Shown: positions 15,566 to 23,491 of the stretch, one piece after another
Layout: every line of letters starts with the position of its first letter
Numbering within the stretch: position 1 is the stretch's first letter
IMG/VR virus record: IMGVR_UViG_3300046656_000023
Span: 1 to 25,778 of that record
From: a virus
Direction: 5' to 3' (one strand)
DNA length: 25,778 nt
Translations under genes and position numbers: made by a program
The notes under the pieces: model-generated
Seen by the model: only the letters and a program-made list of their open reading frames with translations
Told to the model about the DNA's origin: nothing
Database searches by the model: none

Positions 15566-17913
15566 TGTATCATTCCCGGTGGGCGCATCACTGGTGCTTG
15601 TGGTCCTTGCGGCGGTGGAGCACCCTGCCCTCCGCCACCTACTGCTTGCATCATTTGCTGTAATATAGCTTGCGGCGGAGCACCTTGCGCTAACGCCACA
15701 CCAATTGCCCTAAGCACTTGTGGCGGTAGTTGCTCTAATACATTGGTAACTAGCGATGCCATTTGCATAGGATTTGGTCCGCCGCCAGGACCACCGGGGG
15801 GAATACCGGGTTGTCCTGGCGGCGGTGCAGGCGGTTGCCCTGGTTGTCCGCCACCCGGCTGCATACCCGGAGCACCACCTTGCCCGGCTAACAATGTTTT
15901 CTCTATCTCGGCGTCAATACCCGCCCAGTCCTCTTTCGTTATGTTCATATTATCGAATGCATTACTGAACATGCGTAACGTTACTTTGAGTGTCGTAGCG
16001 GGCGCTGCCTTAACATACTGACTCAATATCTGACCGACTTGCACTGCCTCTTGCTTCTTCGCCTGACTGCTAACCTTCTGCGTGCTACCACCAACTACCG
16101 TTACACTCAGCTTGGCGAAATCATGCAACGAGTTGAGCGGATGCCAGAACTGCGATACATCTATGCCAATCAATTGTTGCACCGTCTGCGCGTCCATGAA
16201 CCTCAAACAAAGCTGCGCCACTTTCCAACCAACGTCGGCAATTGCATCTTCGATAGCATCCAAGCGCATGTCCATACGCATGTTGCCCATAGTGCTATAG
16301 TAGTCGATAGCCTTATTAGTCGTATTGGTCTTGAACTCTCCGCCGCGCTCTACTTCATTAGTGCTAGCAACTCTATCTATGCTCGCATACAAGTCCTTCT
16401 TGTCAAACAAGCTAGCGAAATTCGCACTCGGCGGCACTATAGAGAAAATAAGCTCGTTTGGTTTCTTACCTTCTGGAACCTTAATCGGTGTTGCCGTAGC
16501 ATCAGGCCCCTTGAGAATACGATCTGCGATCTCTTGCGTAACACCTGTCTCGGGATCGAAGAATATATTGCGCCTAGCCCATAGCAGTGAACGCCGCTTC
16601 TCGTCATTAATCTCGTTAATTTGGTCCTGCTGATCCAAATAGTAACTGACTTCGCCTTTCGCGTAAGAGGCCACGGGATTATCATGGAACCATAGGGGCG
16701 TGAGCGGAAAGAAGTTCTGTAATTGGTATGGATCGTCCCAAACCCATATAGGCCACTTCCAGTCGTTATCAGCATACATCTCCAGCCGGCGAGTGGTCTT
16801 ATCCCAGACATACCAGACCTTTGTTCGCTTCGCCTTATCGTAGCTTTCCTTATTGTCGAAACCATACGCCGAATAACTATTGTTATCCTTCTGGAATAGT
16901 GAGAAGTTATCGTCGTTCGAGCTATCTCCTGCATCGAGTATATGCGTCGGCTCGAATATGGACCTGACTTCCTCGCTGCCCTCTTTGCCATCCTCATCTT
17001 CATCACCGACACCATACACTGCATTTATGTATTCTGTCGGTAGCATATCTTCGATCATGACCCAAGCGGCATCCGTCAAATAAGGATCGCTATAATCGGG
17101 GTCGATAATCACCTGATGCGGCAATCTTACTCGAACAAATGGACCACTAGGCTGTAGGAACTCTATCTTTTCCTCAAGCGCCCTAATTCTCTGTTCGGTT
17201 TCCTCTATATCCTCCTGATCTTCCGCTTCCTGCAACTGCATACTTAAAGTTTGGAGATCGCCTAACGCTTGCTCGCTACTCTGATCCTTATTTACGTAAC
17301 CGACCTCGAACCACGCCATATTCGTCAGTAGCGCAATCAGCACATTGCGTTTGGCTTTCGGCTTGAGGTTAATTCCCGGCGCACCCTTCATACCGAATAG
17401 CGTATTCACCAACTTCTCTACGCCACGTGCGAACTCGCTGCCCTGTTGCCTATATTCATCCTCGTTACCCGGACTACTGGTAACGGTAATGATGGGGTTC
17501 TTGGCATACAACTCGGGCACCTGAGCATTCGTGTTGGCAAACACGACATTCTCGGTGCTACTATGCATTTCGTTAAGTCTACGAGCTACAAACCTATTGC
17601 CACTGACATTAGGCGAGCTACTACCATCGCGATGGTCGCTCTGATCGTGGTTATAGTAGCGAATTGCCTCATCCCATGCATCTATTAGATCGCCCATCGC
17701 TTTCTGGCCGGTATCCTTCCTACTCTGCCATACTTTGCCACGCTTACTCGACACAGGAATACGGCTACCCGGCAATACTTTATACACGGGTAAGTTCTGC
17801 GGAACATCGTCCGCTGGCATTCCATCTTGCGCTAGTGAATTAGCGAGTGGGTCTACGTTAGAGTCCGGCTCGAAGTCCGGCGATGGTTCGTCAGGCGGGA
17901 ATGTGCCGCTCAT
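15562..17913 (-). CDS. Portal protein, 783 aa
   Basis: It is a large portal of the podovirus type, expected to form the dodecameric ring at the head vertex through which DNA enters and leaves. Residues 1-60 are acidic/disordered. The core includes EAIRYYNHDQSDHRDGSSSPNVSGNRFVARRLNEMHSSTENVVFANTNAQVPELYAKNPIITV (about 86-145), a coiled coil LQTLSMQLQEAEDQEDIEETEQRIRALEEKIEFLQ (about 217-252), and a stem-like region around WDDPYQLQNFFPLTPLWFHDNPVASYAKGEVSYYLDQQDQINEIND. The C-terminal ~110 residues are strongly Gly/Pro/Gln-rich (collagen-like PGQPPAPPPGQPGIPPGGPGGG) around one short helical stretch (SLVTNVLEQLPPQVLRAIGVAL), unusual for a portal. It lies upstream of scaffold and coat. Confidence 0.85.
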   Translation of the reverse strand: MSGTFPPDEPSPDFEPDSNVDPLANSLAQDGMPADDVPQNLPVYKVLPGSRIPVSSKRGKVWQSRKDTGQKAMGDLIDAWDEAIRYYNHDQSDHRDGSSSPNVSGNRFVARRLNEMHSSTENVVFANTNAQVPELYAKNPIITVTSSPGNEDEYRQQGSEFARGVEKLVNTLFGMKGAPGINLKPKAKRNVLIALLTNMAWFEVGYVNKDQSSEQALGDLQTLSMQLQEAEDQEDIEETEQRIRALEEKIEFLQPSGPFVRVRLPHQVIIDPDYSDPYLTDAAWVMIEDMLPTEYINAVYGVGDEDEDGKEGSEEVRSIFEPTHILDAGDSSNDDNFSLFQKDNNSYSAYGFDNKESYDKAKRTKVWYVWDKTTRRLEMYADNDWKWPIWVWDDPYQLQNFFPLTPLWFHDNPVASYAKGEVSYYLDQQDQINEINDEKRRSLLWARRNIFFDPETGVTQEIADRILKGPDATATPIKVPEGKKPNELIFSIVPPSANFASLFDKKDLYASIDRVASTNEVERGGEFKTNTTNKAIDYYSTMGNMRMDMRLDAIEDAIADVGWKVAQLCLRFMDAQTVQQLIGIDVSQFWHPLNSLHDFAKLSVTVVGGSTQKVSSQAKKQEAVQVGQILSQYVKAAPATTLKVTLRMFSNAFDNMNITKEDWAGIDAEIEKTLLAGQGGAPGMQPGGGQPGQPPAPPPGQPGIPPGGPGGGPNPMQMASLVTNVLEQLPPQVLRAIGVALAQGAPPQAILQQMMQAVGGGGQGAPPPQGPQAPVMRPPGMIQ

Positions 17914-17919
17914 AATATC

Positions 17920-18165
17920 TCAATCATTTGCTGGCATCTTGATAATTGAATTGAGTTTCTGCGTATTGCTTCTTGGTTCCCACTGCGACCCAGGCCATCC
18001 ATCATTCGACCACAGAGGAAGATACAATTCGCTAGGTGACGGCAATGTATTGACGCTAGGACGACCACCAGCGAACGGTAATACGTCACCCGCCAATTGA
18101 ATTTCAGGCGTGGGTTTTTGCATACCCAACACTTCGCGAATTATGTCGTCAAAGTTAGTTCTCAT
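17920..18165 (-). CDS. Hypothetical protein between membrane peptide and portal, 81 aa
   Basis: No recognised family. The N-terminus MRTNFDDIIREVLGMQKP is an amphipathic helix. The rest is Pro/Gly/Ser/Trp-containing (LPLWSNDGWPGSQWEPRSNTQKLNSIIK) and may be a small beta structure. It is coupled to the upstream membrane peptide by an ATGA overlap and lies 6 bp before the portal start. No codon or composition difference from its neighbours is apparent. It might be a minor packaging or portal accessory protein, but this is only position-based. Confidence 0.6.
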   Translation of the reverse strand: MRTNFDDIIREVLGMQKPTPEIQLAGDVLPFAGGRPSVNTLPSPSELYLPLWSNDGWPGSQWEPRSNTQKLNSIIKMPAND

Positions 18166-18356
18166 CGAAGCAACGGTCCATTATGCAACGGGAACACTCC
18201 CGTCAACATGCTGAGCAATACAAGTAGCAAGATTAGCGCAACGATCACTTGAGCTATTACAGCAAACGGTGGAGGTAGCGGAATTAGCGTTATGATATAC
18301 CAGATAACGCCGAAGATCAGTAGCAGTATGAGTATTTGGATAAGTAGTGTAATCAT
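18162..18356 (-). CDS. Small integral membrane protein, 64 aa
   Basis: Two hydrophobic helices are clear: about residues 4-25 (LLIQILILLLIFGVIWYIITLI), a short PLPPPF turn, then about 33-53 (AVIAQVIVALILLLVLLSML). The layout resembles the small 'Thivi_2564-type' membrane proteins of proteobacteria (remembered similarity, weak). It is inserted between the large terminase and portal genes, with ATGA overlaps on both sides. The role is unknown. Holin-like activity is conceivable from the two-TM form and size, but no lysis gene is near. Confidence 0.65.
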   Translation of the reverse strand: MITLLIQILILLLIFGVIWYIITLIPLPPPFAVIAQVIVALILLLVLLSMLTGVFPLHNGPLLR

Positions 18357-19900
18357 TTGTGCCTCGGTAATGTGCCCTCACGCTGACTACGCTCTATCTC
18401 GTGCCACGCTAACCAAGCTGGCGGTTGATTAGGCTTACCCGTATATCTCGCTAATCGTGGCCGCTGCGACATTGCGTATTTCCACATATCCATCGCGTGA
18501 TCGTTCCTATCAGTAGGTCGATCGGTCACGTCGTCACTCGTGTCTCGCCTAAAGTAATATTCCGTAATTTCGTCAATGAACCACTGACATTTGTCAGTGA
18601 CGTGGAAATAACTCGACGGACTTTGTCCACTGATCGGATGCTCGTGATTAGGCAGCAGCGTAAGATATTGCCAGTTCTTCGCAATACCCGCATTAATATC
18701 ATTATTGCCACGCTGCATACTGATACCCTCATCAGCGAACAACGCTGCGACCGTTTGGCCTACTGTCCTAGCGTCACCAGTCTTGCGCTTAAAACAGTCA
18801 GGGTCAGCATACATAGAATGAAGCTCGTCAGAGTCCACCATATACAATTCGCGTATTGCCTTGATGTGAGCCGCTGATACCGCAATCGTCTGTTCAGCTT
18901 GCCTAAAACCATCAAGGAGAATGACATTACTATCATCGTCAACAAAAAATAGGCCGTAGCAAGAATGTTGCGCAAGGCCATGATCGTAGCCCTCGATAAA
19001 CGTAGGCTCGAAACCACTCATCCTCAGTTGGCGTAGATACTCCACTGCCGTATTATGTTCGATGACGTGACGCTGTTCTTCGAACTGTGGATAGATCAAC
19101 CCACTCAGCGCACCCCACATCCCGAACACATACCGATCACGCATAGTGCCAGTGTAAGTAGCAAGCATACCCTGAATATAATCGTCGCCAAGATTGCTTG
19201 CATTCTCATACGTCGATCCCTCGAACAGATCGACAATGGGGCGCGGTCTACCGTTGTCCAGTATGGGTTTCGCGTTCGCATCAACCTCGCATAGCAATTT
19301 GGGATTAATGATACCATTTCTGTAATCATGTATCGGCTTGATTATCTCACGATAGCACCAATTGCGCGTCGGATTGAGAGTTGCAATGAACCAACGAGGG
19401 CCGCTACGAGGCATATCAGGATCATCACCAGCGTAAGAGGCATTACCGCGTAACCGACCCATGAGGTCCATGAAGTCCTTATGGCTAAATTCGGGGTCTT
19501 CCAACTGGTCAACGACTATCCAATCATATGTAGCCGACAACAAATTCGATTTGCTATCCTCTTGCTCCTTGCCTCTCTGCGCTACGTAACGGAAGTTGAC
19601 CGTAGTTCCGTTATGCATAATTAGTGTATTGTCGTCCTTCGTAGGATTACGCTTGATCCAGTGCGTAGGGCACCACGACAAGAACTCTCTACGTATCGTG
19701 TCATTCAGCTTGGGATACGTGCTACGTGCTATCAATCCATTACAGCCTGGATACTTTATACACAACTGCAATGCTTTGATACAGCTAGCCGCAGTCTTAC
19801 CGTTACCGAACCCACCACCAATGAATTGTATCTTCGACTTAGACGCATGAAACCGATCATGCATCCCACCTTCTACAATCCTGTAGCGTTTATCGGCCAC
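18353..19900 (-). CDS. terL: Terminase large subunit (DNA packaging ATPase/nuclease), 515 aa
   Basis: The ATPase domain is clear: Walker A GGGFGNGKT (residues 28-36), and Walker B YDWIVVDQLED (125-135) with D131 and E134 as likely catalytic acids. A coupling-type segment GPRWFIATLNPTRNWCYR follows. The nuclease domain starts with an RNase-H-like strand FIEGYDHGLAQHSCYGLFFVDDD (about 288-310), followed by SMYADPDCFKR and the C-terminal TDRNDHAMDMWKYAMS with likely metal-binding Asp residues. It pumps DNA into the procapsid through the portal. The start codon is GTG, overlapping the upstream stop (TAGTG). Length is typical for phage TerL. Confidence 0.95.
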   Translation of the reverse strand: MADKRYRIVEGGMHDRFHASKSKIQFIGGGFGNGKTAASCIKALQLCIKYPGCNGLIARSTYPKLNDTIRREFLSWCPTHWIKRNPTKDDNTLIMHNGTTVNFRYVAQRGKEQEDSKSNLLSATYDWIVVDQLEDPEFSHKDFMDLMGRLRGNASYAGDDPDMPRSGPRWFIATLNPTRNWCYREIIKPIHDYRNGIINPKLLCEVDANAKPILDNGRPRPIVDLFEGSTYENASNLGDDYIQGMLATYTGTMRDRYVFGMWGALSGLIYPQFEEQRHVIEHNTAVEYLRQLRMSGFEPTFIEGYDHGLAQHSCYGLFFVDDDSNVILLDGFRQAEQTIAVSAAHIKAIRELYMVDSDELHSMYADPDCFKRKTGDARTVGQTVAALFADEGISMQRGNNDINAGIAKNWQYLTLLPNHEHPISGQSPSSYFHVTDKCQWFIDEITEYYFRRDTSDDVTDRPTDRNDHAMDMWKYAMSQRPRLARYTGKPNQPPAWLAWHEIERSQREGTLPRHK

Positions 19901-20199
19901 TATGTAGCTCGACCATACTGAATAGCGAGCAATCCACCCGTGCCCATATTAATGGCAACCATCTGTGCTGCGGCTGGAATAGCGAGAATATCGCCTACCG
20001 TTGTGCTACTCAGTGTTCGTGAAGTTCCACCGTCGAATGCCACGGTGCATGGTAACGACGGCGCCAGAATACGTATATGCGAATACAGGTTGCCTGAGTA
20101 TGGCGCATTGCCGCTAGTGTCTACTACTCTAGGCAATGTAAATACATTATTGCCCGTCGATCCAGTTGGCGAGATACCAGTTGACGCAACAAAGCTCAT
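19900..20199 (-). CDS. Small beta-rich protein between terminase subunits, 99 aa
   Basis: No family recognised. It is a compact, Ser/Thr/Gly/Ala-rich protein with alternating hydrophobic strands (SHIRILAPSLPCTVAFDGG, TVGDILAIPAAAQMVAINM, LLAIQYGR), very few charged residues and one Cys. Similar short beta-sandwich-like sequences occur as phage virion or decoration proteins; that is a loose resemblance. It is embedded between the small- and large-terminase genes by one-base overlaps (TAATG and TAGTG). This is an uncommon place for a virion protein; a packaging or capsid accessory role are alternatives. Confidence 0.65.
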   Translation of the reverse strand: MSFVASTGISPTGSTGNNVFTLPRVVDTSGNAPYSGNLYSHIRILAPSLPCTVAFDGGTSRTLSSTTVGDILAIPAAAQMVAINMGTGGLLAIQYGRAT

Positions 20200-20816
20200 T
20201 ACTCGATCTCCATATCTATCGTCGGCGGCTGGTCACTCGCATCCTTCCTAACGATCTCTATAGTAAGTCCACCATCAATTCGATGGCGATGTTCCACGAT
20301 ATCAGAAGGACGATGACCTGCACGGTCCAGAAAATCCTTCGCAGCGAATAGACGTTCACCCCGTTGACCGTTGTGTAGACTATCAACCAACACGTTAGCG
20401 GCAGTGCGAGAATGCTGCTTAAATATATCGCGAACAACGTCGGTCTCCGCATCTAGTATTGAGCGTAGGACGTTCTCGTGCATCGTCTTGTAGGCGCTAC
20501 TTTCCTTAATCTTGCCTACTTGTATCTCTGTGCTACCAATTGCCAACGCAATATCCATGTTGTCGAGGCCGAATAGCGAATAGCTCAATACCACTGAGAT
20601 AGCATTCATAGTCTTGGGCACGTCGGGCAAATCAGCGAGCTTACGCCGTGCATTAATGACTAGTTCTTGCGCTTCCCTATTCGTAGGAATTTCAACCATA
20701 CGATCGTTAGGCGAAGGCTTAGATGGCGGAGCCACTTCTTCAACGACTCGACCACCTGGGTAAACCAGTCTACCATCTGCTAACTTTAGGGGTTGTGCAT
20801 CATCTGCGAGCATCAT
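20199..20816 (-). CDS. Putative terminase small subunit, 205 aa
   Basis: The central part has a helix-turn-helix look: LSYSLFGLDNMDIALAIGSTEIQVGKIKESSAYKTMHENVL (about residues 92-132), typical of DNA-recognition domains of small terminases. A helical oligomerisation-type segment follows (DVVRDIFKQHSRTAANVLVDSLHNGQRGERLFAAKDFLDRAG). The C-terminus GLTIEIVRKDASDQPPTIDMEIE is a short acidic tail. It would recognise the packaging site and hand DNA to the large subunit. Assignment rests on this motif pattern and its place just before the terminase large gene, with one small gene between. TAATG coupling occurs at both ends; the start at 20816 reads ATGATG, so either ATG is possible. Confidence 0.65.
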   Translation of the reverse strand: MMLADDAQPLKLADGRLVYPGGRVVEEVAPPSKPSPNDRMVEIPTNREAQELVINARRKLADLPDVPKTMNAISVVLSYSLFGLDNMDIALAIGSTEIQVGKIKESSAYKTMHENVLRSILDAETDVVRDIFKQHSRTAANVLVDSLHNGQRGERLFAAKDFLDRAGHRPSDIVEHRHRIDGGLTIEIVRKDASDQPPTIDMEIE

Positions 20817-21787
20817 TAACTGCCCGGAGGCTGACCTTGTTGACGCCGTAATTCGTGATACCAGTCAAGTAGACCAGCGGCACCTGCACCTAATCCTGCT
20901 ATTCCAGGCGCACCACGCATTCCGCCACCACGCGGACCACCGGCGCCAGGGATAGCACCACGAACACCGCCAGTTTCCTTCAACCCGCGCAATATACGTT
21001 CGCCTAATGATGGTTCAGGAGCAGGCAAACGTGGGGCGCCGGTATTCTCAGGAGCCGGTAACGCTAATCTAGGTGGCGGTCCACCGACTTGCGGCACAGG
21101 TGGCGGTGCTGCGATACGGGGCATCGTTGGAGCATTAGGCGCAGGTAATGCTAATGGAGGTGTAGGCGCCGGTAATGCTGGTGGTGCTGGTGGCACTGCT
21201 CTATTTAGCGCAGTCTCCAATGGATTAGGTATTGGTGGAGGAACGGGAGCTTGCATCGCTGCGGGAGGCGGTGGCGCTGGCGGAACATTAGGCGCAGGAA
21301 CAACGCCACGACCACCACCACCACCGGGAAGTATGGGAGGCGGTATTTGCGGTAACGGTAACGTAGTTGGCGGCGGCACTGCCTGAAACGGAAGATTACC
21401 GACATTAGGTATCGGTGGCGTTGTCGGCATCTGGAAATCCGCTTCATTAGTCATCGGAGCCGCACCGAGATTAACGGCTGGCGGATTAACATATGGCGGC
21501 GGCGCACTACTACGCGGTGATCCATTACCACGCGCTCGCATTGCTGCCTGATCCTCAGCCTCGGTAGCTGGAATATCACTACGCAAACCGGGAACTGGTC
21601 CATCACCAGCGCCACCGCTATTGAAATTAGCATTAGACGCAAGTAGCCTACTCATATTCTCGGCAGTGAGCGGTAGACCCATCGACTGCAATCTCTTTTG
21701 CAGCATAACGGTCGGTGACATTGCATCAGGTGACGCATCTGGATCACCGCCCGGTGGTGGTATCGGTGGCGTCGGCATACGTGCCAT
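20816..21787 (-). CDS. Proline/glycine-rich low-complexity protein, 323 aa
   Basis: This is a natively disordered-looking protein: Pro-rich throughout (residues about 1-20 and 95-265, with PPP runs and repeated LPAP units), poly-Gly near 158-162. Small helical islands lie near the N-terminus (VMLQKRLQSMGLPLTAENMSRLLAS, about 28-52) and C-terminus (LGERILRGLKETGG; LDWYHELRRQQ). No enzymatic motif. It is translated just before the small terminase gene (TAATG). A linker, spacer or assembly-recruitment role would fit, but no function is demonstrable. A short stem-loop precedes it. Confidence 0.6.
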   Translation of the reverse strand: MARMPTPPIPPPGGDPDASPDAMSPTVMLQKRLQSMGLPLTAENMSRLLASNANFNSGGAGDGPVPGLRSDIPATEAEDQAAMRARGNGSPRSSAPPPYVNPPAVNLGAAPMTNEADFQMPTTPPIPNVGNLPFQAVPPPTTLPLPQIPPPILPGGGGGRGVVPAPNVPPAPPPPAAMQAPVPPPIPNPLETALNRAVPPAPPALPAPTPPLALPAPNAPTMPRIAAPPPVPQVGGPPPRLALPAPENTGAPRLPAPEPSLGERILRGLKETGGVRGAIPGAGGPRGGGMRGAPGIAGLGAGAAGLLDWYHELRRQQGQPPGS

Positions 21788-21807
21788 AATGCTACCTCAA
21801 ATAGCTA

Positions 21808-21831
21808 ATCGGGCACCTTTCGATGCCCGAT
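21808..21831. repeat. Short hairpin between repeat protein and Pro-rich protein genes
   Basis: ATCGGGCA (21808-21815) and TGCCCGAT (21824-21831) pair exactly around an 8-nt loop. In the minus-strand transcript it follows the stop of the repeat-protein gene and lies about 20 nt before the next ATG. The next bases (UAGCUAUUUGAGG) contain the Shine-Dalgarno, not a U-tract, so an attenuator, RNase III site or mRNA-stability element is more likely than a full terminator. Confidence 0.7.
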
Positions 21832-21842
21832 GTTACGCTAAA

Positions 21843-22328
21843 CTACTTAGGCGTTGCAGGAGGCGACGGCCATACTAGCGAAGGATCAACGACGACATAG
21901 CGCTCGCCCCATATACCCATTGTGCATTTCATGATTGCAGTAACACTAGCACCTGTGCCTTGACTAGCATAAGGCAACGGCGGCCAAACTGCACCAAGCG
22001 GTGGCGTTTCTACGCCCGGTGGCACTGGATAAATAGGATGCATTGGAATAAGCGGCAATGAATTGTCAGGATGACCGACGATCGGCGGCAAACTATTATC
22101 AGGATAATTAGGCGGTAGTGGAAGGTCTTGATTTGGACCAACAGGCAAACCAGGGAGCGTATTATCTACATGCGGCGGATCACCCGGCAAACTATGATCG
22201 GGTCGGTGTCCGACATCAATACCATAATCAGGGTCAACGGGACCATCAATTCCGGGTAGTCCTTGGTCAGGATGATTACCGCTACCAGTCGTAGCGACAC
22301 CCTGAATAGTTACAGGAAACCTTGCCAT
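21843..22328 (-). CDS. 11-residue-repeat protein (PDxSLP-type), 161 aa
   Basis: Residues 19-104 contain about eight copies of a short unit of the form (H/Y)PD(N/H/Q)(S/G/T)LP, for example HPDQGLPG, RPDHSLPG, HVDNTLPG, YPDNSLPP and HPDNSLPL. From copy three on, the spacing is an exact 11 residues (units at P43, 54, P65, P76, P87, P98). A non-repetitive C-terminal domain follows (TGASVTAIMKCTMGIWGERYVVVDP), which could be a folded anchor. Good ribosome site GCGGAG. The repeat suggests an extended, rod-like or ligand-binding module. I do not know a characterised member. It is not coupled by overlap to its neighbours. Confidence 0.7.
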   Translation of the reverse strand: MARFPVTIQGVATTGSGNHPDQGLPGIDGPVDPDYGIDVGHRPDHSLPGDPPHVDNTLPGLPVGPNQDLPLPPNYPDNSLPPIVGHPDNSLPLIPMHPIYPVPPGVETPPLGAVWPPLPYASQGTGASVTAIMKCTMGIWGERYVVVDPSLVWPSPPATPK

Positions 22329-22344
22329 ACATAAACTCCGCTAA

Positions 22345-22596
22345 TTACATTCTACCATGCTGTAGAATAGCGTGAGCAATCGCCGCCGCATGGGATACGG
22401 GATCACTGGCGGGATTAGGAATACGCATCTGTCCCGCAGCCGGTCGTATCAACTGTGGTGTTTTAGAAGAAGTGGCAGGTGGCACCGACTTAGGTTGCGA
22501 TTGAGCCGACTTCCCTTTCGGCTGTGGAGGACCTGCATCTCCACCGTCGGGAGTCATAGCCTGCCGAATTTCGCCGTCAAACGTTCCGCGAGCCAT
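22345..22596 (-). CDS. Small Pro/Gln-rich hypothetical protein, 83 aa
   Basis: It is low-complexity: Gly/Pro/Lys/Gln-rich from about residue 14 to 60 (GGDAGPPQPKGKSAQSQPKSVPPATSSK), with a helical C-terminal end (PVSHAAAIAHAILQHGRM). Strong Shine-Dalgarno AAGGAG about 8 nt before the ATG. There is a short GCTCC...GGAGC inverted repeat in the 33-nt gap upstream that could fold the ribosome site. No family recognised. It lies among low-complexity genes ahead of the terminase, with no evidence for a defined function. Confidence 0.6.
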   Translation of the reverse strand: MARGTFDGEIRQAMTPDGGDAGPPQPKGKSAQSQPKSVPPATSSKTPQLIRPAAGQMRIPNPASDPVSHAAAIAHAILQHGRM

Positions 22597-22629
22597 CTCA
22601 TGTGCTCCTTGCTATTATATATAGAGGAG

Positions 22630-23091
22630 CTACCAGAGAACTTTGCTAGCGGGACCTCCGATACCTGCACTGCCACCATTCATTGACAAATCAATGGGAT
22701 AGGTAGCCGGGCCATTGGTTCGATTGAGTAGAGCCTGCAATGCGCTAACGTCGAACGCCGTCGTCACTCTGTTGATATAATTAGTGGCTTCGATCGGCAC
22801 CAATCCACCCAGCGCACTTGGGTCATTCATCGCTACCTGCGCCTTGATCCGCGTATATGGCGCCGTCGCAGTTTGACCTGTGAGAAAGCCCATTACCGAC
22901 AACAGAAGTTGACGGATATCGCGATTAGGCTGGCGATTGAAGTAGCTCGCTAGCTGATCGTCGGATTGCGTCAACCCATTGAACTGAACATTACCGCTAG
23001 TGGAACCCTGATTAGCGGCACCTACACCGAGGGTAGGCGACCAACCCGTAAACGGAACCGTGCCAGTGCCGGAGATACCGTAGGTTGCCAT
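22630..23091 (-). CDS. First gene of late operon, hypothetical protein, 153 aa
   Basis: No family recognised. The N-terminus is Gly/Thr/Ser-rich (ISGTGTVPFTGWSPTLGVGAANQGSTSGNVQFNG). A helical segment follows (SDDQLASYFNRQPNRDIRQLLLSVMGFLTGQ, about 43-73), then IKAQVAMNDPSALGG and a C-terminal Gly/Ser part. It is the first gene read from the divergent intergenic region, with a GAGG about 13 nt before the ATG and a 12-bp palindrome and TATAGT upstream. The look is that of a virion/structural protein rather than an enzyme. Confidence 0.6.
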   Translation of the reverse strand: MATYGISGTGTVPFTGWSPTLGVGAANQGSTSGNVQFNGLTQSDDQLASYFNRQPNRDIRQLLLSVMGFLTGQTATAPYTRIKAQVAMNDPSALGGLVPIEATNYINRVTTAFDVSALQALLNRTNGPATYPIDLSMNGGSAGIGGPASKVLW

Positions 23092-23108
23092 GACCGTTAA
23101 TACCTCGT

Positions 23109-23124
23109 GTAGTTAACTACTATA
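23109..23124 (-). promoter_or_regulatory. Candidate late promoter -10 and overlapping palindrome
   Basis: GTAGTTAACTAC (23109-23120) is a perfect 12-bp palindrome. On the minus strand it overlaps TATAGT (23119-23124), a one-mismatch -10 box, about 20-30 nt before the first late ATG. No good -35 is found 16-19 bp further upstream, so an activator or phage-specified polymerase/sigma factor would be needed, or the match is chance. The palindrome is a possible operator. Confidence 0.35.
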
Positions 23125-23370
23125 TGCAGTGAATTACACGTGAGCCTAAGAGGATCGGTGTCGGAATACAACCTGCTATAATACTTCTGAGTCTGGCAAC
23201 GATCTTCGCGGTGTCCTGCTCCCATAACAGAACGAATACCAGATATGGTAGCATTGTGTATGTATCGCTACTACATACTGTGCCCACGCTAAATTTAGTA
23301 AATGTGTCAGATGTCGATTGACGGCCCATCGCGACTGTGCTGCGATCTGCGTCCGGCCCTCTGTAAGTAA

Positions 23371-23394
23371 TGAGGGTGCAGGCGACGGCCCTCA
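23371..23394. repeat. Inverted repeat, 6-bp stem
   Basis: TGAGGG (23371-23376) pairs with CCCTCA (23389-23394) across a 12-nt loop. It is the first of four adjacent inverted repeats in the intergenic region. Confidence 0.5.
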
Positions 23395-23400
23395 CCATCA

Positions 23401-23415
23401 TCCGCGTAATGCGGA
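23401..23415. repeat. Small hairpin, 5-bp stem
   Basis: TCCGC-GTAAT-GCGGA, a compact GC-rich hairpin six bases after the previous inverted repeat. Confidence 0.5.
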
Positions 23416-23424
23416 CCGAATGCA

Positions 23425-23440
23425 AGTCGTAGCTACGACT
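23425..23440. repeat. Perfect 16-bp palindrome
   Basis: AGTCGTAGCTACGACT reads the same on both strands with no central loop. It could be a dimeric protein's operator or a resolution/nicking site. It lies nine bases after the small hairpin. Confidence 0.7.
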
Positions 23441-23491
23441 CGTATATGTCGAAGTGTGTCGTCCCGTTACTACTCGGCGCCGTGCCGTCGT

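Noticed and set aside
16039-16584. 181-aa plus-strand frame opposite the portal gene
   Set aside because: Antisense shadow; the portal frame on the minus strand explains the sequence.
22597-22629. TATAAT on the minus strand before the 83-aa gene as an internal promoter
   Set aside because: The -35 position (AGTTCT) does not match; the A/T run is probably just a leader.
23177-23182. TATAAT on the plus strand as a promoter
   Set aside because: No -35-like hexamer at 16-18 bp upstream, and no gene follows on that strand before the real early promoter.
23120-23425. 101-aa minus-strand frame before the late operon
   Set aside because: It covers the palindrome-rich regulatory stretch, has no clear ribosome site and no protein-like pattern.
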